From Exiguobacterium aestuarii (GTDB lineage: Bacteria > Bacillota > Bacilli > Exiguobacteriales > Exiguobacteriaceae), in assembly GCF_020171655.1 (NCBI RefSeq), contig NZ_JAIVAC010000001.1, positions 1,178,001-1,242,000 of the forward strand: a stretch of DNA of 64,000 bases, read 5' to 3'. Of this stretch, positions 46,766 through 55,988 are shown one piece after another; the first letter of the stretch is position 1, and the number at the start of each line of letters is the position of its first letter. A program made the translations under genes and the position numbers. A model generated the notes under the pieces. That model saw nothing but the letters and a program-made list of their open reading frames with translations. It was not told the origin of the DNA and made no database searches.

Positions 46766-49225
46766 ATGCTGCAGAAGATTCGAGATTTATGGAATAATCC
46801 GACGTCCATGAAAGCACGTCGCTATGCCAATGTGATCTATGATGTGTCTTGGAACGTCTTACTCCTCACCATCATTTCTGTTGTACTAATCGGATTTTTA
46901 GGTGCCGGAATCGGTGTCGGATATTTCGCATCCCTTGTCAAAGATATGCCGACCCCTGCCTATAAGACGATGACGTCACAAATCAATACGTACACGTCGA
47001 CGTCAAATATTTATTTCGGGAGCGGAGAACGTATCGGGAACTACACGACCGATGAAGTACGCATTCCAATCCCAGTAGAAAAAGTATCACCATATGTGGT
47101 CGATGCGCTTCTTGCGACAGAGGATGTCGAGTTTTATGAACATGATGGTGTCGTGCCAAAAGCGACGCTTCGTGCCATCTTACAAGAAGCGACAGGGTCA
47201 GAGGATCGCACAGGTGGTTCGACCTTGACGCAACAATTGATTAAAAACCAAATGCTGACGAATGAAGTATCGTTCGAACGGAAAGCAAAAGAAATCCTAC
47301 TTGCCCTTCGTCTTGAAAAAGCAATGGATAAGGATGAGATTTTAAATGCCTACCTAAACGTCGTCTCATTCGGTCGTAACTCGATGGGACGTAACATTTC
47401 AGGAATCGAAGCCGCTGCAAACGGCGTATTCAACACGTCTGCTGAGAAGTTGACGCTTCCACAAGCAGCATTTTTAGCAGGTATTCCGAAAAACCCATTC
47501 TTCTATACACCTTACTATCAAGGTGGGGTCATTAAAGAAGATGTGTCAGGTGCGGTCAACCGAATGAAGACCGTCTTGAACCGAATGTATGTCGCTGGGA
47601 AGATTACACAAGAAGAGTATGACGCAGCGTATAACTATGACATTACACAAGACTTCATGAAGACGCAGTCGAAACCACGGGATAAGTATCCGTACGTTAT
47701 TGATGAAGCCGAACTTCAAACACGAGAAATCGTCACAGACTATTTGATTAAGCAAGATGGAATCAATGTAAACGACCTTGAACCGAAAGAACTGAAAGAA
47801 ATTCGATCTAGCTACGCAAAACGCGCTCACAATATGCTACGTCAGGGCGGATTTAATATTCATCTAACACTTGATAAAAAGATTCACGAAGCGATGCAAC
47901 AACCCGCAAAAAATGCAGGGAACTTCGGTCCAAATCAGTACGTTGAGGAGAATGATAAAACATATCCTGAACAAACGTCTTCTATCATGATTGAAAACAA
48001 AACCGGAAAAGTTCTTGGATTTGTGGGTGGTCGTTATGTGAATGGTAAGCCGGATGATTTGAACAGAGCATTTTATGCAAACCGACAAATCGCTTCCACT
48101 GCAAAACCAATTCTAGTCTATCCGAACGCTATTGAAGCTGGTCTTATCACTCCAGCTACAGTTGTGGTAGATGAAGAATATTTCTACCAATTCACTGGTC
48201 CAGGTCAAGATAAAAAATCGGTCTCCAATGAGGGAGGAAATTTCCGAGGACCTGTCACAGTACGCGAAGCGTTAAAACTTTCTTTAAACGTACCAGCTGT
48301 TAAGATTTATGAAGAACACAATCAAAAATACACGGATACCAAAAAATTAATCGACATGGGCATCCCTGTTTCGGAAGTTAACCGCAATGCTTCATCGATG
48401 GCACTAGGTGTAGGCGAAGTCACACCAATTAAGTTAGCCTCTGCATATGCGATGTTAGCTAACTACGGGGAACATGTAGACCCTTATCTTGTCGAACGTA
48501 TTGATTATCAAGGTGAGACGATTTATGAGGCAAATCCAAAGAAAACACGGATATACTCTGACCGAACATCATACCTTGTCGTCGATATGCTTCGTGATGT
48601 CTTCACATCCGGTACTGCCACTTATGCAAACTCATTGTTTAATGTCCCTGGAGACTGGATAGGTAAGACAGGTACAAACAATGACCAAAAAGATTCATAC
48701 TTGATTGGTTCGAATCCTGAAGTGACTTTAGCAGTATGGTCTGGCTATGATACACAATTAGCCACTATGAAAGATGGGAATGGATATGGTCGGTACTATC
48801 AACGTACGCAACGGATTTGGTCAGAAACGATGAATCTCGCGTATGCAGCCAATGCTGATGCTTTCAATGTCAATGCCCGCTTCAAACAACCTTCTAGCGT
48901 AACTGCGAAAGACTTCAAAGACTCTGGTTCATTCTCTGAGAAGAAAAAAGTAGAAGAGAAAGAAAAAGAAGAGGAAGAGAAGAAGAAGGAAGAAGAAGAG
49001 AAGAAACGAGAGGCGGAGGAAGCGAAGGAAGAGGCTGAAGAGAAGAAACAAGAAGCCGCTGCCGATGCTGCCGCTAAGAAAAAAGCTGAAGAAGAAGCTA
49101 GAGCTAAAGCCGAAGCCGAGGCAAAGAAAAAAGCCGAGGAAGAAGCGAAGAAGAAAGCTGAAGAAGAGGCTCAACAAGAAACTGAGCCACCAGCTGAAGA
49201 GAACACCGATTCAGACGGTGCATAA
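46766..49225 (+). CDS. Class A penicillin-binding protein (glycosyltransferase/transpeptidase)
   Basis: Bifunctional peptidoglycan polymerase. In order: one TM helix (~29-58); GT51 domain with catalytic Glu119 (ATEDVEFYEH) and GGSTLTQQL (150-158); transpeptidase with S444-T-A-K (QIASTAKP), SLN (506-508) and KTG (634-636); then from ~724 a ~95-residue tail almost wholly K, E and A. The tail faces the outside of the cell. ATG 46766 follows AAGGAGG. By eye, codon use becomes more AT-rich from about 47.9 to 48.8 kb. The place between tyrS and acsA matches a PBP gene of other Bacillales. Confidence 0.93.
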   Translation: MLQKIRDLWNNPTSMKARRYANVIYDVSWNVLLLTIISVVLIGFLGAGIGVGYFASLVKDMPTPAYKTMTSQINTYTSTSNIYFGSGERIGNYTTDEVRIPIPVEKVSPYVVDALLATEDVEFYEHDGVVPKATLRAILQEATGSEDRTGGSTLTQQLIKNQMLTNEVSFERKAKEILLALRLEKAMDKDEILNAYLNVVSFGRNSMGRNISGIEAAANGVFNTSAEKLTLPQAAFLAGIPKNPFFYTPYYQGGVIKEDVSGAVNRMKTVLNRMYVAGKITQEEYDAAYNYDITQDFMKTQSKPRDKYPYVIDEAELQTREIVTDYLIKQDGINVNDLEPKELKEIRSSYAKRAHNMLRQGGFNIHLTLDKKIHEAMQQPAKNAGNFGPNQYVEENDKTYPEQTSSIMIENKTGKVLGFVGGRYVNGKPDDLNRAFYANRQIASTAKPILVYPNAIEAGLITPATVVVDEEYFYQFTGPGQDKKSVSNEGGNFRGPVTVREALKLSLNVPAVKIYEEHNQKYTDTKKLIDMGIPVSEVNRNASSMALGVGEVTPIKLASAYAMLANYGEHVDPYLVERIDYQGETIYEANPKKTRIYSDRTSYLVVDMLRDVFTSGTATYANSLFNVPGDWIGKTGTNNDQKDSYLIGSNPEVTLAVWSGYDTQLATMKDGNGYGRYYQRTQRIWSETMNLAYAANADAFNVNARFKQPSSVTAKDFKDSGSFSEKKKVEEKEKEEEEKKKEEEEKKREAEEAKEEAEEKKQEAAADAAAKKKAEEEARAKAEAEAKKKAEEEAKKKAEEEAQQETEPPAEENTDSDGA

Positions 49226-49261
49226 ACAAACGGTCGACACATCGCGTGTCGACCGTTTTGT
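49226..49261. terminator. Bidirectional terminator between the PBP gene and acsA
   Basis: ACAAACGGTCGACAC, loop ATCGC, GTGTCGACCGTTTTGT. It begins right after the PBP stop codon and ends 5 nt from the acsA stop codon. Confidence 0.88.
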
Positions 49262-49266
49262 ATATC

Positions 49267-50973
49267 TCAATCTTCCATCGTCGAGAGGTCACCTGTCTCC
49301 AGGTTCAACTCCCAAGCTTTTAAGACGCGACGCATGATCTTACCGCTTCGCGTTTTCGGCAACTTGTCTTTGAATTCAATTTCACGTGGTGCCGCATGCG
49401 CAGCTAATCCTTCTTTGACGAATTGCTGGATTTCTTGTTTTAACTCATCCGACGGCTCATAGCCTTTCCGAAGCGCAATGAATGCTTTGATGATTTCGCC
49501 TCGGACCGGGTCTGGTTTTCCGATGACACCCGCCTCAGCGACAGCCGGGTGCTCTACGAGTCGGCTTTCGACTTCAAATGGACCGACGCGTTCTCCAGCC
49601 GTCATGATGACGTCATCCACACGTCCTTGGAACCAGAAGTATCCGTCTTCATCCATGTAAGCTGAGTCGCCCGATACGTACCAATCTCCCCAGAAATAAC
49701 TCTCGTACTTCGCATCATTCTTCCAGATCTTCCGCATCATCGATGGCCAAGGCGTTTTGAGTGCCAAATTCCCCATTCGGTGTGGCGGAAGTGGTTGACC
49801 CCGATCATCCAAAATCGCAGCTTCGCATCCTGGGATCGGTTTCCCCATTGAACCAGGTTTGATGTCCATCGTTGGATAGTTACAAATCATCATCGCGCCC
49901 GTTTCTGTCATCCACCATGTGTCATGGATCCGAAGGTCGAACGCCTCGTGGCCCCAACGAATGACTTCAGGGTTCAACGGCTCACCGACCGATAAAATAT
50001 GGCGCAATGACGACAAGTCATACTTTTCAAACGCCTCATCTCCCGCACCCATGAGCATGCGGAACGCCGTCGGTGCACTATACCAGACCGTCACACCGAA
50101 TCGTTCGATAACCGAATACCAGAACTCAGGGTTGAATCGTCCCCCGACGATGACGTTCGTCGCCCCGTTCAAGAACGGCGCAAAAATCCCGTAGCTTGTC
50201 CCGGTTACCCAGCCTGGGTCAGCGGTGCACCAGTAAATATCGTCTGGCTGAAGGTCAAGCACCCACTTACCGGTCATCATATGTTGAATCATAGCGTTAT
50301 GAACGTGAAGGACCCCTTTTGGCTTCCCTGTTGATCCAGATGTATAGTGTAAAATCAGACCGTCTTCTCGATCGACCCATGTTAATCCAAGTTCTGTCGT
50401 CGCCTCGTTCGCCAATTTCCGATAGTCGAGCACTTTCTCCGACTCTTCGACATCGTCACCGACGAGCAGAATCGTCTCGAGGTGTGGCAACTGGTCGACC
50501 GGTACACGCGGCAACAGTTCTTTCGTCGTCACGATCACTTTTGCTTCAGAGTCGAGCAATCGATCGTGTACCGCCTGTTCCATGAACGCCTCAAACAACG
50601 GTCCTACGATGGCACCGAGTTTGATGGCACCGAGTAAAATAAAATAAAGTTCTGGTTGACGTGGCATAAAGATAAAGACACGGTCGCCTTTCTCCACACC
50701 AATCGACTTCAGAACATTTCCAGAACGATTACTTTCTTGCTTCATATCCGCATACGTGTAGCGCTCTTCCCGATCCCCATCGAAATAGAGCAATGCCACT
50801 TTCGTCGCCAATTCACTTTCCGCATGACGATCGATTGCTTCGTATGCCAAATTGACCTTCCCCGTTAAGTTCCAAGAAAATAAAGCTTCTGCTTGTGTCC
50901 ATTCAAACGACTGACAAGCCTCTTCATACGACGCTAATTGATGTTCCCCTGTTAACGCTTTCAATTTTTCCAT
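49267..50973 (-). CDS. acsA: Acetate--CoA ligase
   Basis: Activates acetate to acetyl-CoA through acetyl-AMP, for growth on acetate. Motifs: YTSGSTGKPKGVLH (P-loop), WWMTETGAMM, YWCTADPGW and the C-terminal KTRSGKIMRR with the catalytic Lys. In Bacillus AcuA acetylates that Lys and AcuC removes the group. The 568-residue length fits Bacillus AcsA (572). It is divergent from acuABC across a 155-bp gap holding both promoters. Confidence 0.97.
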   Translation of the reverse strand: MEKLKALTGEHQLASYEEACQSFEWTQAEALFSWNLTGKVNLAYEAIDRHAESELATKVALLYFDGDREERYTYADMKQESNRSGNVLKSIGVEKGDRVFIFMPRQPELYFILLGAIKLGAIVGPLFEAFMEQAVHDRLLDSEAKVIVTTKELLPRVPVDQLPHLETILLVGDDVEESEKVLDYRKLANEATTELGLTWVDREDGLILHYTSGSTGKPKGVLHVHNAMIQHMMTGKWVLDLQPDDIYWCTADPGWVTGTSYGIFAPFLNGATNVIVGGRFNPEFWYSVIERFGVTVWYSAPTAFRMLMGAGDEAFEKYDLSSLRHILSVGEPLNPEVIRWGHEAFDLRIHDTWWMTETGAMMICNYPTMDIKPGSMGKPIPGCEAAILDDRGQPLPPHRMGNLALKTPWPSMMRKIWKNDAKYESYFWGDWYVSGDSAYMDEDGYFWFQGRVDDVIMTAGERVGPFEVESRLVEHPAVAEAGVIGKPDPVRGEIIKAFIALRKGYEPSDELKQEIQQFVKEGLAAHAAPREIEFKDKLPKTRSGKIMRRVLKAWELNLETGDLSTMED

Positions 50974-51018
50974 CGCTAAAGATTCGCCTCCCCTGTACAG
51001 ATTGGTATAACCACTTTC

Positions 51019-51047
51019 AGTATAGTGTTAAAATTATGACAAATCAA
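51019..51047 (-). promoter_or_regulatory. acsA promoter
   Basis: The minus strand has TTGATT (51047-51042), a 17-nt spacer and TATACT (51024-51019). Confidence 0.6.
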
Positions 51048-51087
51048 TGAATTTCCAATTTCATCAAAACAGGATGATTCCTACTTG

Positions 51088-51103
51088 ATGAAAGCGCTAT
51101 AAT
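51088..51103 (+). promoter_or_regulatory. cre-like site overlapping the acuABC -10 element
   Basis: ATGAAAGCGCTATAA (51088-51102) matches the cre consensus at 14 of 15 positions. It overlaps TATAAT (51098-51103), the likely -10 of acuA, so CcpA binding there would block transcription. CcpA repression of acuABC is known in B. subtilis. Confidence 0.7.
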
Positions 51104-51128
51104 AAGAGGTGGAAAAGGTGGTGACCCA

Positions 51129-51758
51129 ATGGAAAAACAATATCATTCAAAAGTGTGGCAGACCTCACAAGGTGACGTCACGATTGACGGTCCGGTTGCG
51201 CCCGACGTGCTGCAGACGTATCGTCTTGATGAAGGATTGACGGCTTTTCGTGAACCAGAAGATCAGCACGAGGCTCTTGTCGATATTGCTGGGTTGAAAG
51301 AAGGAAGAATCATCGTCGCTAGACAGGATGATCTTGTGATTGGTTACGTGACATTCCTCTATCCTGACCCATATGAGCGTTGGAGTGAAGGAAATGACCC
51401 ATACATCCTTGAACTTGGGGCAATCGAGGTGAGTCCCCGCTTCCGTGGTCAACGAATCGGGAAACAATTACTCGAAGTATCGATGATGGACCCACATATG
51501 GATGATTTTTTAATTTTGACGACCGAATATTATTGGCACTGGGATTTGAAAGGCAGTGGACTCTCGATTTGGGATTATCGAAAAGTCATGGAGAAGATGA
51601 TGAATCACGGTGGACTTGTCTTCTTCCCGACAGACGATCCTGAAATCGCCTCTCATCCCGCCAATTGTTTGATGGCTCGCATCGGAAAAAACGTGCGCCA
51701 AGAATCCATCGACCACTTTGATTCGCTACGGCTTCGCCGGCGATTTATGTACGACTAA
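51129..51758 (+). CDS. acuA: Acetoin/acetate utilisation protein AcuA (protein lysine acetyltransferase)
   Basis: A GNAT-fold acetyltransferase of 209 residues that inactivates AcsA by acetylating its active-site lysine. The GNAT core is visible in LELGAIEVSPRFRGQRIGKQLL, motif A with R-x-x-G-x-G/I (quoted in part). It ends 12 nt before acuB and faces its target gene acsA. Start at ATG 51129 (MEKQYHSKVW), after AGGTGGTG. Confidence 0.94.
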   Translation: MEKQYHSKVWQTSQGDVTIDGPVAPDVLQTYRLDEGLTAFREPEDQHEALVDIAGLKEGRIIVARQDDLVIGYVTFLYPDPYERWSEGNDPYILELGAIEVSPRFRGQRIGKQLLEVSMMDPHMDDFLILTTEYYWHWDLKGSGLSIWDYRKVMEKMMNHGGLVFFPTDDPEIASHPANCLMARIGKNVRQESIDHFDSLRLRRRFMYD

Positions 51759-51770
51759 GGAGGGGATTTC

Positions 51771-52403
51771 ATGCTAATCGAACAGATGATGAATCGACAT
51801 GTTGTGACGATTCAACCGACCAATACGATCGCTCATGCCGCTAAATTGATGCGTGAGCATCGTGTCCGACATTTGATTGTGACAAATCCGGCCCGCCAAG
51901 TCGTCGGGATCGTCGGACAATTTGAGATGAGTGGTGCGACGAGCGTCTTTCATCCCGAAAGTGAAAATGCAGACTTTCAAAACCCTGTATCGAGTATCAT
52001 GCGTTCAGAGGTACCGACAGCACATCCTTTCGACTTTTTTGAAGATGCCGCTGCTTTGTTTTATGAAAACCGGCTAACCTGTCTCCCCATCGTCGAACAA
52101 GGGAAACTCGTCGGTGTATTAACTGAGACCGATTTATTACGATATTTCGTACAATTGACCGGCGCACTCGAACCAAGTTCGCAAATTGAGATCCTCGTCG
52201 AAAATACGACCGGTACACTCGAAAAAGTAACCCGACTCCTCGCCAAAACAAACGTCAATATCATCAACGTCTTCGTTCATCCGACGAGCGATCCGTATAA
52301 GCGCATCATCTCGTTCCGCGTCCAGACGATGAACCCGCTCCGAATCATCGAACGGTTGAAGCGTGAAGGCTATGATGTCCTCGGTCCGGAGATGTCGCGA
52401 TGA
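51771..52403 (+). CDS. acuB: CBS/ACT domain protein AcuB
   Basis: A 210-residue protein with a pair of CBS domains (~1-130; RHLIVTNPARQVVGIV and LPIVEQGKLVGVLTETDLL) and a C-terminal ACT-like part (~138-210; GTLEKVTRLLAKTNVNIINV). Probably a nucleotide or small-molecule sensor linked to acetoin/acetate use; exact role unknown. AAGGAGGGG precedes ATG. It overlaps acuC by ATGA. Confidence 0.93.
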   Translation: MLIEQMMNRHVVTIQPTNTIAHAAKLMREHRVRHLIVTNPARQVVGIVGQFEMSGATSVFHPESENADFQNPVSSIMRSEVPTAHPFDFFEDAAALFYENRLTCLPIVEQGKLVGVLTETDLLRYFVQLTGALEPSSQIEILVENTTGTLEKVTRLLAKTNVNIINVFVHPTSDPYKRIISFRVQTMNPLRIIERLKREGYDVLGPEMSR

Positions 52404-53569
52404 GACCGATTTACATATTTGGCGAAGACGAGACGTCTTATCGCTTTCATGAGGATCATCCGTTCAATCCGCTACGACTTGAATTGACGACATCGCTTTT
52501 GATTGCAGCCGGAAAACTTTCCAAATCGGAATGTGTGTCTCCTCCACTCGCCTCGGTTGAAGAGTTAGCGCTCGTTCACGACCTCGATTATATCGAAGCC
52601 GTCCAAGCTGCGGCTGCGGGAGAACTTTCTACGCTGAAAGCGAATAAGTTTGGTCTTGGTACGGAAGACACACCTATCTTTCCGACGATTCATGAGGGAG
52701 CCGCTCGGCTTGTCGGCGGGACGATTCATGCGCTCGATTTGGTCGCGAGCGGGAAAGCGGAGCGCGCCTTTCATGTCGGCGGCGGTTTACATCATGGCAT
52801 GCGACGCAAGGCATCCGGATTTTGCGTCTATAACGATGCAGCTGTCGCCATCGCACATGTGCGAAAACAGTATGGCTCTCGCGTCCTTTATGTGGATACG
52901 GATGCGCATCATGGGGACGGCGTTCAATGGCTCTTCTATGACGATGATGACGTGATGACACTGTCGATTCATGAGACGGGACGTTATTTGTTCCCCGGCA
53001 CCGGAATGGTGACAGAACGAGGGAACGGCAAAGGATACGGCTACAGTTGGAACGTACCGGTCGATGCGTTCACCCAGGATGATTCATTCTTGACGTGCTA
53101 TGAGACCGTCTTACGCGAGGCGTGCGAATGGTTCAAACCTGATATCATTTTGACTCAAAACGGTGCAGACGCCCATGCCTTTGATCCGCTCACCCATTTG
53201 GCATCAACGATACGGACGTTCGAACAAATCCCGCAGATCGCCTCACGCCTGGCCGATGAATATACAGATGGCCGTCTCGTCGCCCTTGGTGGCGGTGGGT
53301 ATGACTGGTATCGTGCCGTACCACGCGCTTGGGCTCAAGTGTGGGCAGGGTTGACGAGAGAAGCACCCTACTCTGGAGATATCCCGCGCGAGTGGATTGA
53401 GAAGTGGTCAGGTATCGCTGATCAACCGTTGCCTACTCGGTGGGACGACTCTCTATATTCGTTTGACCATATCCCGCGACGTCAACAAATCGAAGAAAAG
53501 AATTGGGAAGTCACGAAACGAGCCTTTTGGCCGTTTATCTCAAATGATCGAAAGTCAATTTACCTATAA
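52400..53569 (+). CDS. acuC: Acetoin utilisation deacetylase AcuC
   Basis: A zinc-dependent class I HDAC-like enzyme that reactivates AcsA. Motifs: GGGLHHGMRRKASGFCVYND (active-site His pair), VDTDAHHGDGVQW (zinc Asp and His), QNGADAHAFDPL and LGGGGYDW. The 389-residue length is normal. The ATG overlaps the acuB stop, so translation is coupled. With AcuA it forms the acetylation switch on acsA. Confidence 0.96.
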   Translation: MRPIYIFGEDETSYRFHEDHPFNPLRLELTTSLLIAAGKLSKSECVSPPLASVEELALVHDLDYIEAVQAAAAGELSTLKANKFGLGTEDTPIFPTIHEGAARLVGGTIHALDLVASGKAERAFHVGGGLHHGMRRKASGFCVYNDAAVAIAHVRKQYGSRVLYVDTDAHHGDGVQWLFYDDDDVMTLSIHETGRYLFPGTGMVTERGNGKGYGYSWNVPVDAFTQDDSFLTCYETVLREACEWFKPDIILTQNGADAHAFDPLTHLASTIRTFEQIPQIASRLADEYTDGRLVALGGGGYDWYRAVPRAWAQVWAGLTREAPYSGDIPREWIEKWSGIADQPLPTRWDDSLYSFDHIPRRQQIEEKNWEVTKRAFWPFISNDRKSIYL

Positions 53570-53573
53570 AAAT

Positions 53574-53620
53574 AAGCCTCCCCTTTCCCTCACATGACGT
53601 GACGGATGGGGAGGCTTTTC
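53574..53620. terminator. Terminator between acuC and ccpA
   Basis: AAGCCTCCCC, a long loop with a small inner CAC/GTG stem, GGGGAGGCTT. Flanked by A and T tails and usable by both convergent genes. Confidence 0.75.
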
Positions 53621-53621
53621 A

Positions 53622-54635
53622 TTAGTCTTGGCGAAGCGAATCACGACGCTCGATCCGGTGAGGAAGCACGACGTTTTTCTCTTCGATTTCTTCTGCGTTC
53701 AAGATTTTTGTCAAGAGACGCATCGCAACGGCTCCGATATCATACATCGGTTGAACAACAGTCGTCAATTTCGGACGAATCATCGTCGCGAGACGCGTGT
53801 TATCGTGACCGACGACTTCAAAGTCGTTCGGAACCGAGAAGCCGGCATCTTGAATGGCATGGATGACACCGAGGGCCATCTCATCAGTCCCAGCAAAGAT
53901 CGCTTTCGGGCAATCGTCTCGCTGCAACATTTTTTGCATCGCTTCAAGACCTGATGCGTATGTGTAATTCCCGAGAATCATATCGTTGTCGTGGAACGGA
54001 AGACCTGCATCTTCAAGGGCGCGACGGTATCCTGCGAATTTCTTCTCGCCGTTGATCTGTTGCTCGAGTGGCCCAGTGATGAATCCAACACGGTCATGCC
54101 CATGGTTGATCAACATCTGAGTCGCGTCATATGCCGCTTGCTCATAATCGATGTTGACGGCCGGGAGGTCATATCCTTGGTTCAATGTCGCTGCGAGAAC
54201 GATTGGAACCGGTGATTTTTTGAACTCTTCGACGAGATCTTCATGCAAACGTCCACCCATAAAGATGATGCCATCCACTTGTTTCCCTAAAAGTGTGTTC
54301 AGTAAATGAACTTCCTTGTCACGACTTGAATCCGAGTTTCCAAGGATGATGTTGTATTTGTACATCGTTGCCACATCTTCAATGCCTCGTGCCAAATCGG
54401 CGAAGAAAATATTTGAGATGTCCGGTACGATGACACCGACCGTCGTCGTTTTCTTACTTGCTAGCCCACGCGCGACGGCGTTCGGACGATAACCGAGACG
54501 GTCAATCGCATCTTGTACTTTCTTGCGTGTCGTCGGTTTGACGTTCGGGTTTCCGTTGACGACACGAGAGACGGTTGCCATGGACACCCCGGCTTCTCGT
54601 GCGACATCGTAAATCGTTACGTTGTTACTATTCAT
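53622..54635 (-). CDS. ccpA: Catabolite control protein A
   Basis: LacI-family master regulator of carbon catabolite control. It binds cre sites with HPr(Ser-P). The N-terminal helix-turn-helix and hinge are [20 protein letters not shown] and [16 protein letters not shown]. The periplasmic-binding-like core includes [18 protein letters not shown]. 337 residues is typical (B. subtilis 334). It lies next to acuABC and downstream of the DAHP synthase gene, as in Bacillus; motPS is absent. cre-like sites occur at citZ and acuA. Confidence 0.97.
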   Translation of the reverse strand: MNSNNVTIYDVAREAGVSMATVSRVVNGNPNVKPTTRKKVQDAIDRLGYRPNAVARGLASKKTTTVGVIVPDISNIFFADLARGIEDVATMYKYNIILGNSDSSRDKEVHLLNTLLGKQVDGIIFMGGRLHEDLVEEFKKSPVPIVLAATLNQGYDLPAVNIDYEQAAYDATQMLINHGHDRVGFITGPLEQQINGEKKFAGYRRALEDAGLPFHDNDMILGNYTYASGLEAMQKMLQRDDCPKAIFAGTDEMALGVIHAIQDAGFSVPNDFEVVGHDNTRLATMIRPKLTTVVQPMYDIGAVAMRLLTKILNAEEIEEKNVVLPHRIERRDSLRQD

Positions 54636-54688
54636 AAACTACTCCTCCTACAAGTCCTGATTTTCAAAAAGTTTTCATAAAACGTCTT

Positions 54689-54731
54689 AAAAAAGGAAGA
54701 CAGGTATCTGTCATCCATTTACCCTGTCTTC
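54689..54731 (-). terminator. Terminator of the DAHP synthase gene
   Basis: The minus strand reads GAAGACAGG, ~18-nt loop, CCTGTCTTC, then CTTTTTT. It lies 32 nt past the stop codon and 53 nt before ccpA. Confidence 0.75.
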
Positions 54732-54738
54732 ATGCGAT

Positions 54739-54753
54739 ATAAAACGTTTCCAT
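54739..54753. promoter_or_regulatory. cre-like site in the aroA-ccpA gap
   Basis: On the minus strand ATGGAAACGTTTTAT fits WTGNAANCGNWNNCW at 14 of 15 positions. It lies upstream of the terminator, 104 bp from the ccpA start. Autoregulation of ccpA is possible, but the site has no clear promoter beside it. Confidence 0.3.
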
Positions 54754-54762
54754 TTGGAAAGC

Positions 54763-55854
54763 TTACTTTTTCACCAAATCAAGTTGGGGAAACTGGACCG
54801 TCAGTCCTTCCACAAATTGATCGAATTGATCGAAATCCAATTGTTGTTGCGCATCCGATAATGCAATGGCAGGATTCGGGTGTACTTCGACCATGACACC
54901 GTCTGCCCCGATGGCAAGCGCTGCTTTTGCAGCCGGCAACAACAAGTCACGACGACCTGTCGAATGGGTGACGTCTACCATAACCGGTAAATGCGTCTCT
55001 TGTTTCAAAATCGGCACTGCCGTGATGTCTAACGTATTGCGAGTCGCACGCTCATACGTCCGAATCCCTCGCTCGCACAAGATGACTTGGCTGTTCCCAC
55101 TCGCCATAATGTACTCTGCCGCATAAATGAACTCTTCGATTGTAGCGGATAATCCACGCTTCAACAAGACCGGTTTGTCTGTCTTACCGACTTCTTTCAA
55201 CAAATCAAAGTTTTGCATATTCCGGGCACCAACTTGAATGATATCGACATATGGCAAGGCCGACTCGACTGCTCCTGGTGTCATGATTTCCGTGATGACT
55301 CGTAAATCATGACGGTCCGCTGCTGCCTTCAGCATTTTCAACCCTTCAAAACCTAAGCCTTGGAAGTCATACGGCGATGTACGTGGTTTGTATGCCCCGC
55401 CTCGCATCACTTTCACTCCAGACAACGCGAGCTTCTCTGCGACCGCGTTCACTTGTTCGAACGATTCGACGGCACATGGCCCCGCAATCAGCTGCGGACG
55501 TCCATTCCCAATCGTCACGTCCTTCACGTGGACCAACGTATCTTCCGGTTGACGTTTACGCGAAACGAGTAACGTCTTATCCCGGTCTTCGCCTTGTAGT
55601 TCAGCAGACGCTTTGAATACTTCTTTAAAAATATGTTGAAGACGTGACGTTTCGAACGGTCCTTGATTCGAAGCTGCGATGAAGTCGAGCATTTCTCGTT
55701 CCCGGACCGGGTCGTATCGTTCGACGCCTTGAAGACGTTTGATTTTTCCAATTTCGACGGCAAGTGCACCACGCCGACTTAGCAAGTCGAGCATTTCATG
55801 GTTCAATTCATCCATTTCTCGACGTAATCGATTCAATTGATCTTGTGGACTCAT
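54763..55854 (-). CDS. aroA: Bifunctional chorismate mutase / 3-deoxy-7-phosphoheptulonate synthase
   Basis: A fusion typical of Bacillus AroA(G). The N-terminal chorismate mutase (AroQ) domain covers ~1-90 ([20 protein letters not shown]); a KDO8PS/DAHP synthase-like barrel covers ~100-363 ([41 protein letters not shown]). It makes DAHP from PEP and erythrose 4-phosphate. The mutase part usually mediates feedback by chorismate or prephenate. The symbol follows Bacillus usage, not the E. coli aroA (EPSP synthase). Confidence 0.95.
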   Translation of the reverse strand: MSPQDQLNRLRREMDELNHEMLDLLSRRGALAVEIGKIKRLQGVERYDPVREREMLDFIAASNQGPFETSRLQHIFKEVFKASAELQGEDRDKTLLVSRKRQPEDTLVHVKDVTIGNGRPQLIAGPCAVESFEQVNAVAEKLALSGVKVMRGGAYKPRTSPYDFQGLGFEGLKMLKAAADRHDLRVITEIMTPGAVESALPYVDIIQVGARNMQNFDLLKEVGKTDKPVLLKRGLSATIEEFIYAAEYIMASGNSQVILCERGIRTYERATRNTLDITAVPILKQETHLPVMVDVTHSTGRRDLLLPAAKAALAIGADGVMVEVHPNPAIALSDAQQQLDFDQFDQFVEGLTVQFPQLDLVKK

Positions 55855-55954
55855 TCGTTTCCCTCACATTCTTAAGCCGTTCTTTCCAGAAACCTAATTA
55901 TATCGAACTTTGTGCGCTTTGTCATAAGGAAACCTTCTACGTCACAAAATCACC

Positions 55955-55983
55955 AAAAAAGGACCGAATGCGTTCGGTCCTTT
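55955..55983 (-). terminator. Intrinsic terminator of ytxH
   Basis: The minus strand reads AAAGGACCGAA, loop CGCA, TTCGGTCCTTT followed by TTT, 5 nt after the ytxH stop codon. Confidence 0.88.
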
Positions 55984-55988
55984 CTACT

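Noticed and set aside
48929-49177. Minus-strand frame rich in Phe and Leu opposite the PBP tail
   Set aside because: It is the antisense of the K/E-rich repeat coding region, has no ribosome site, and its composition follows from the repeat.
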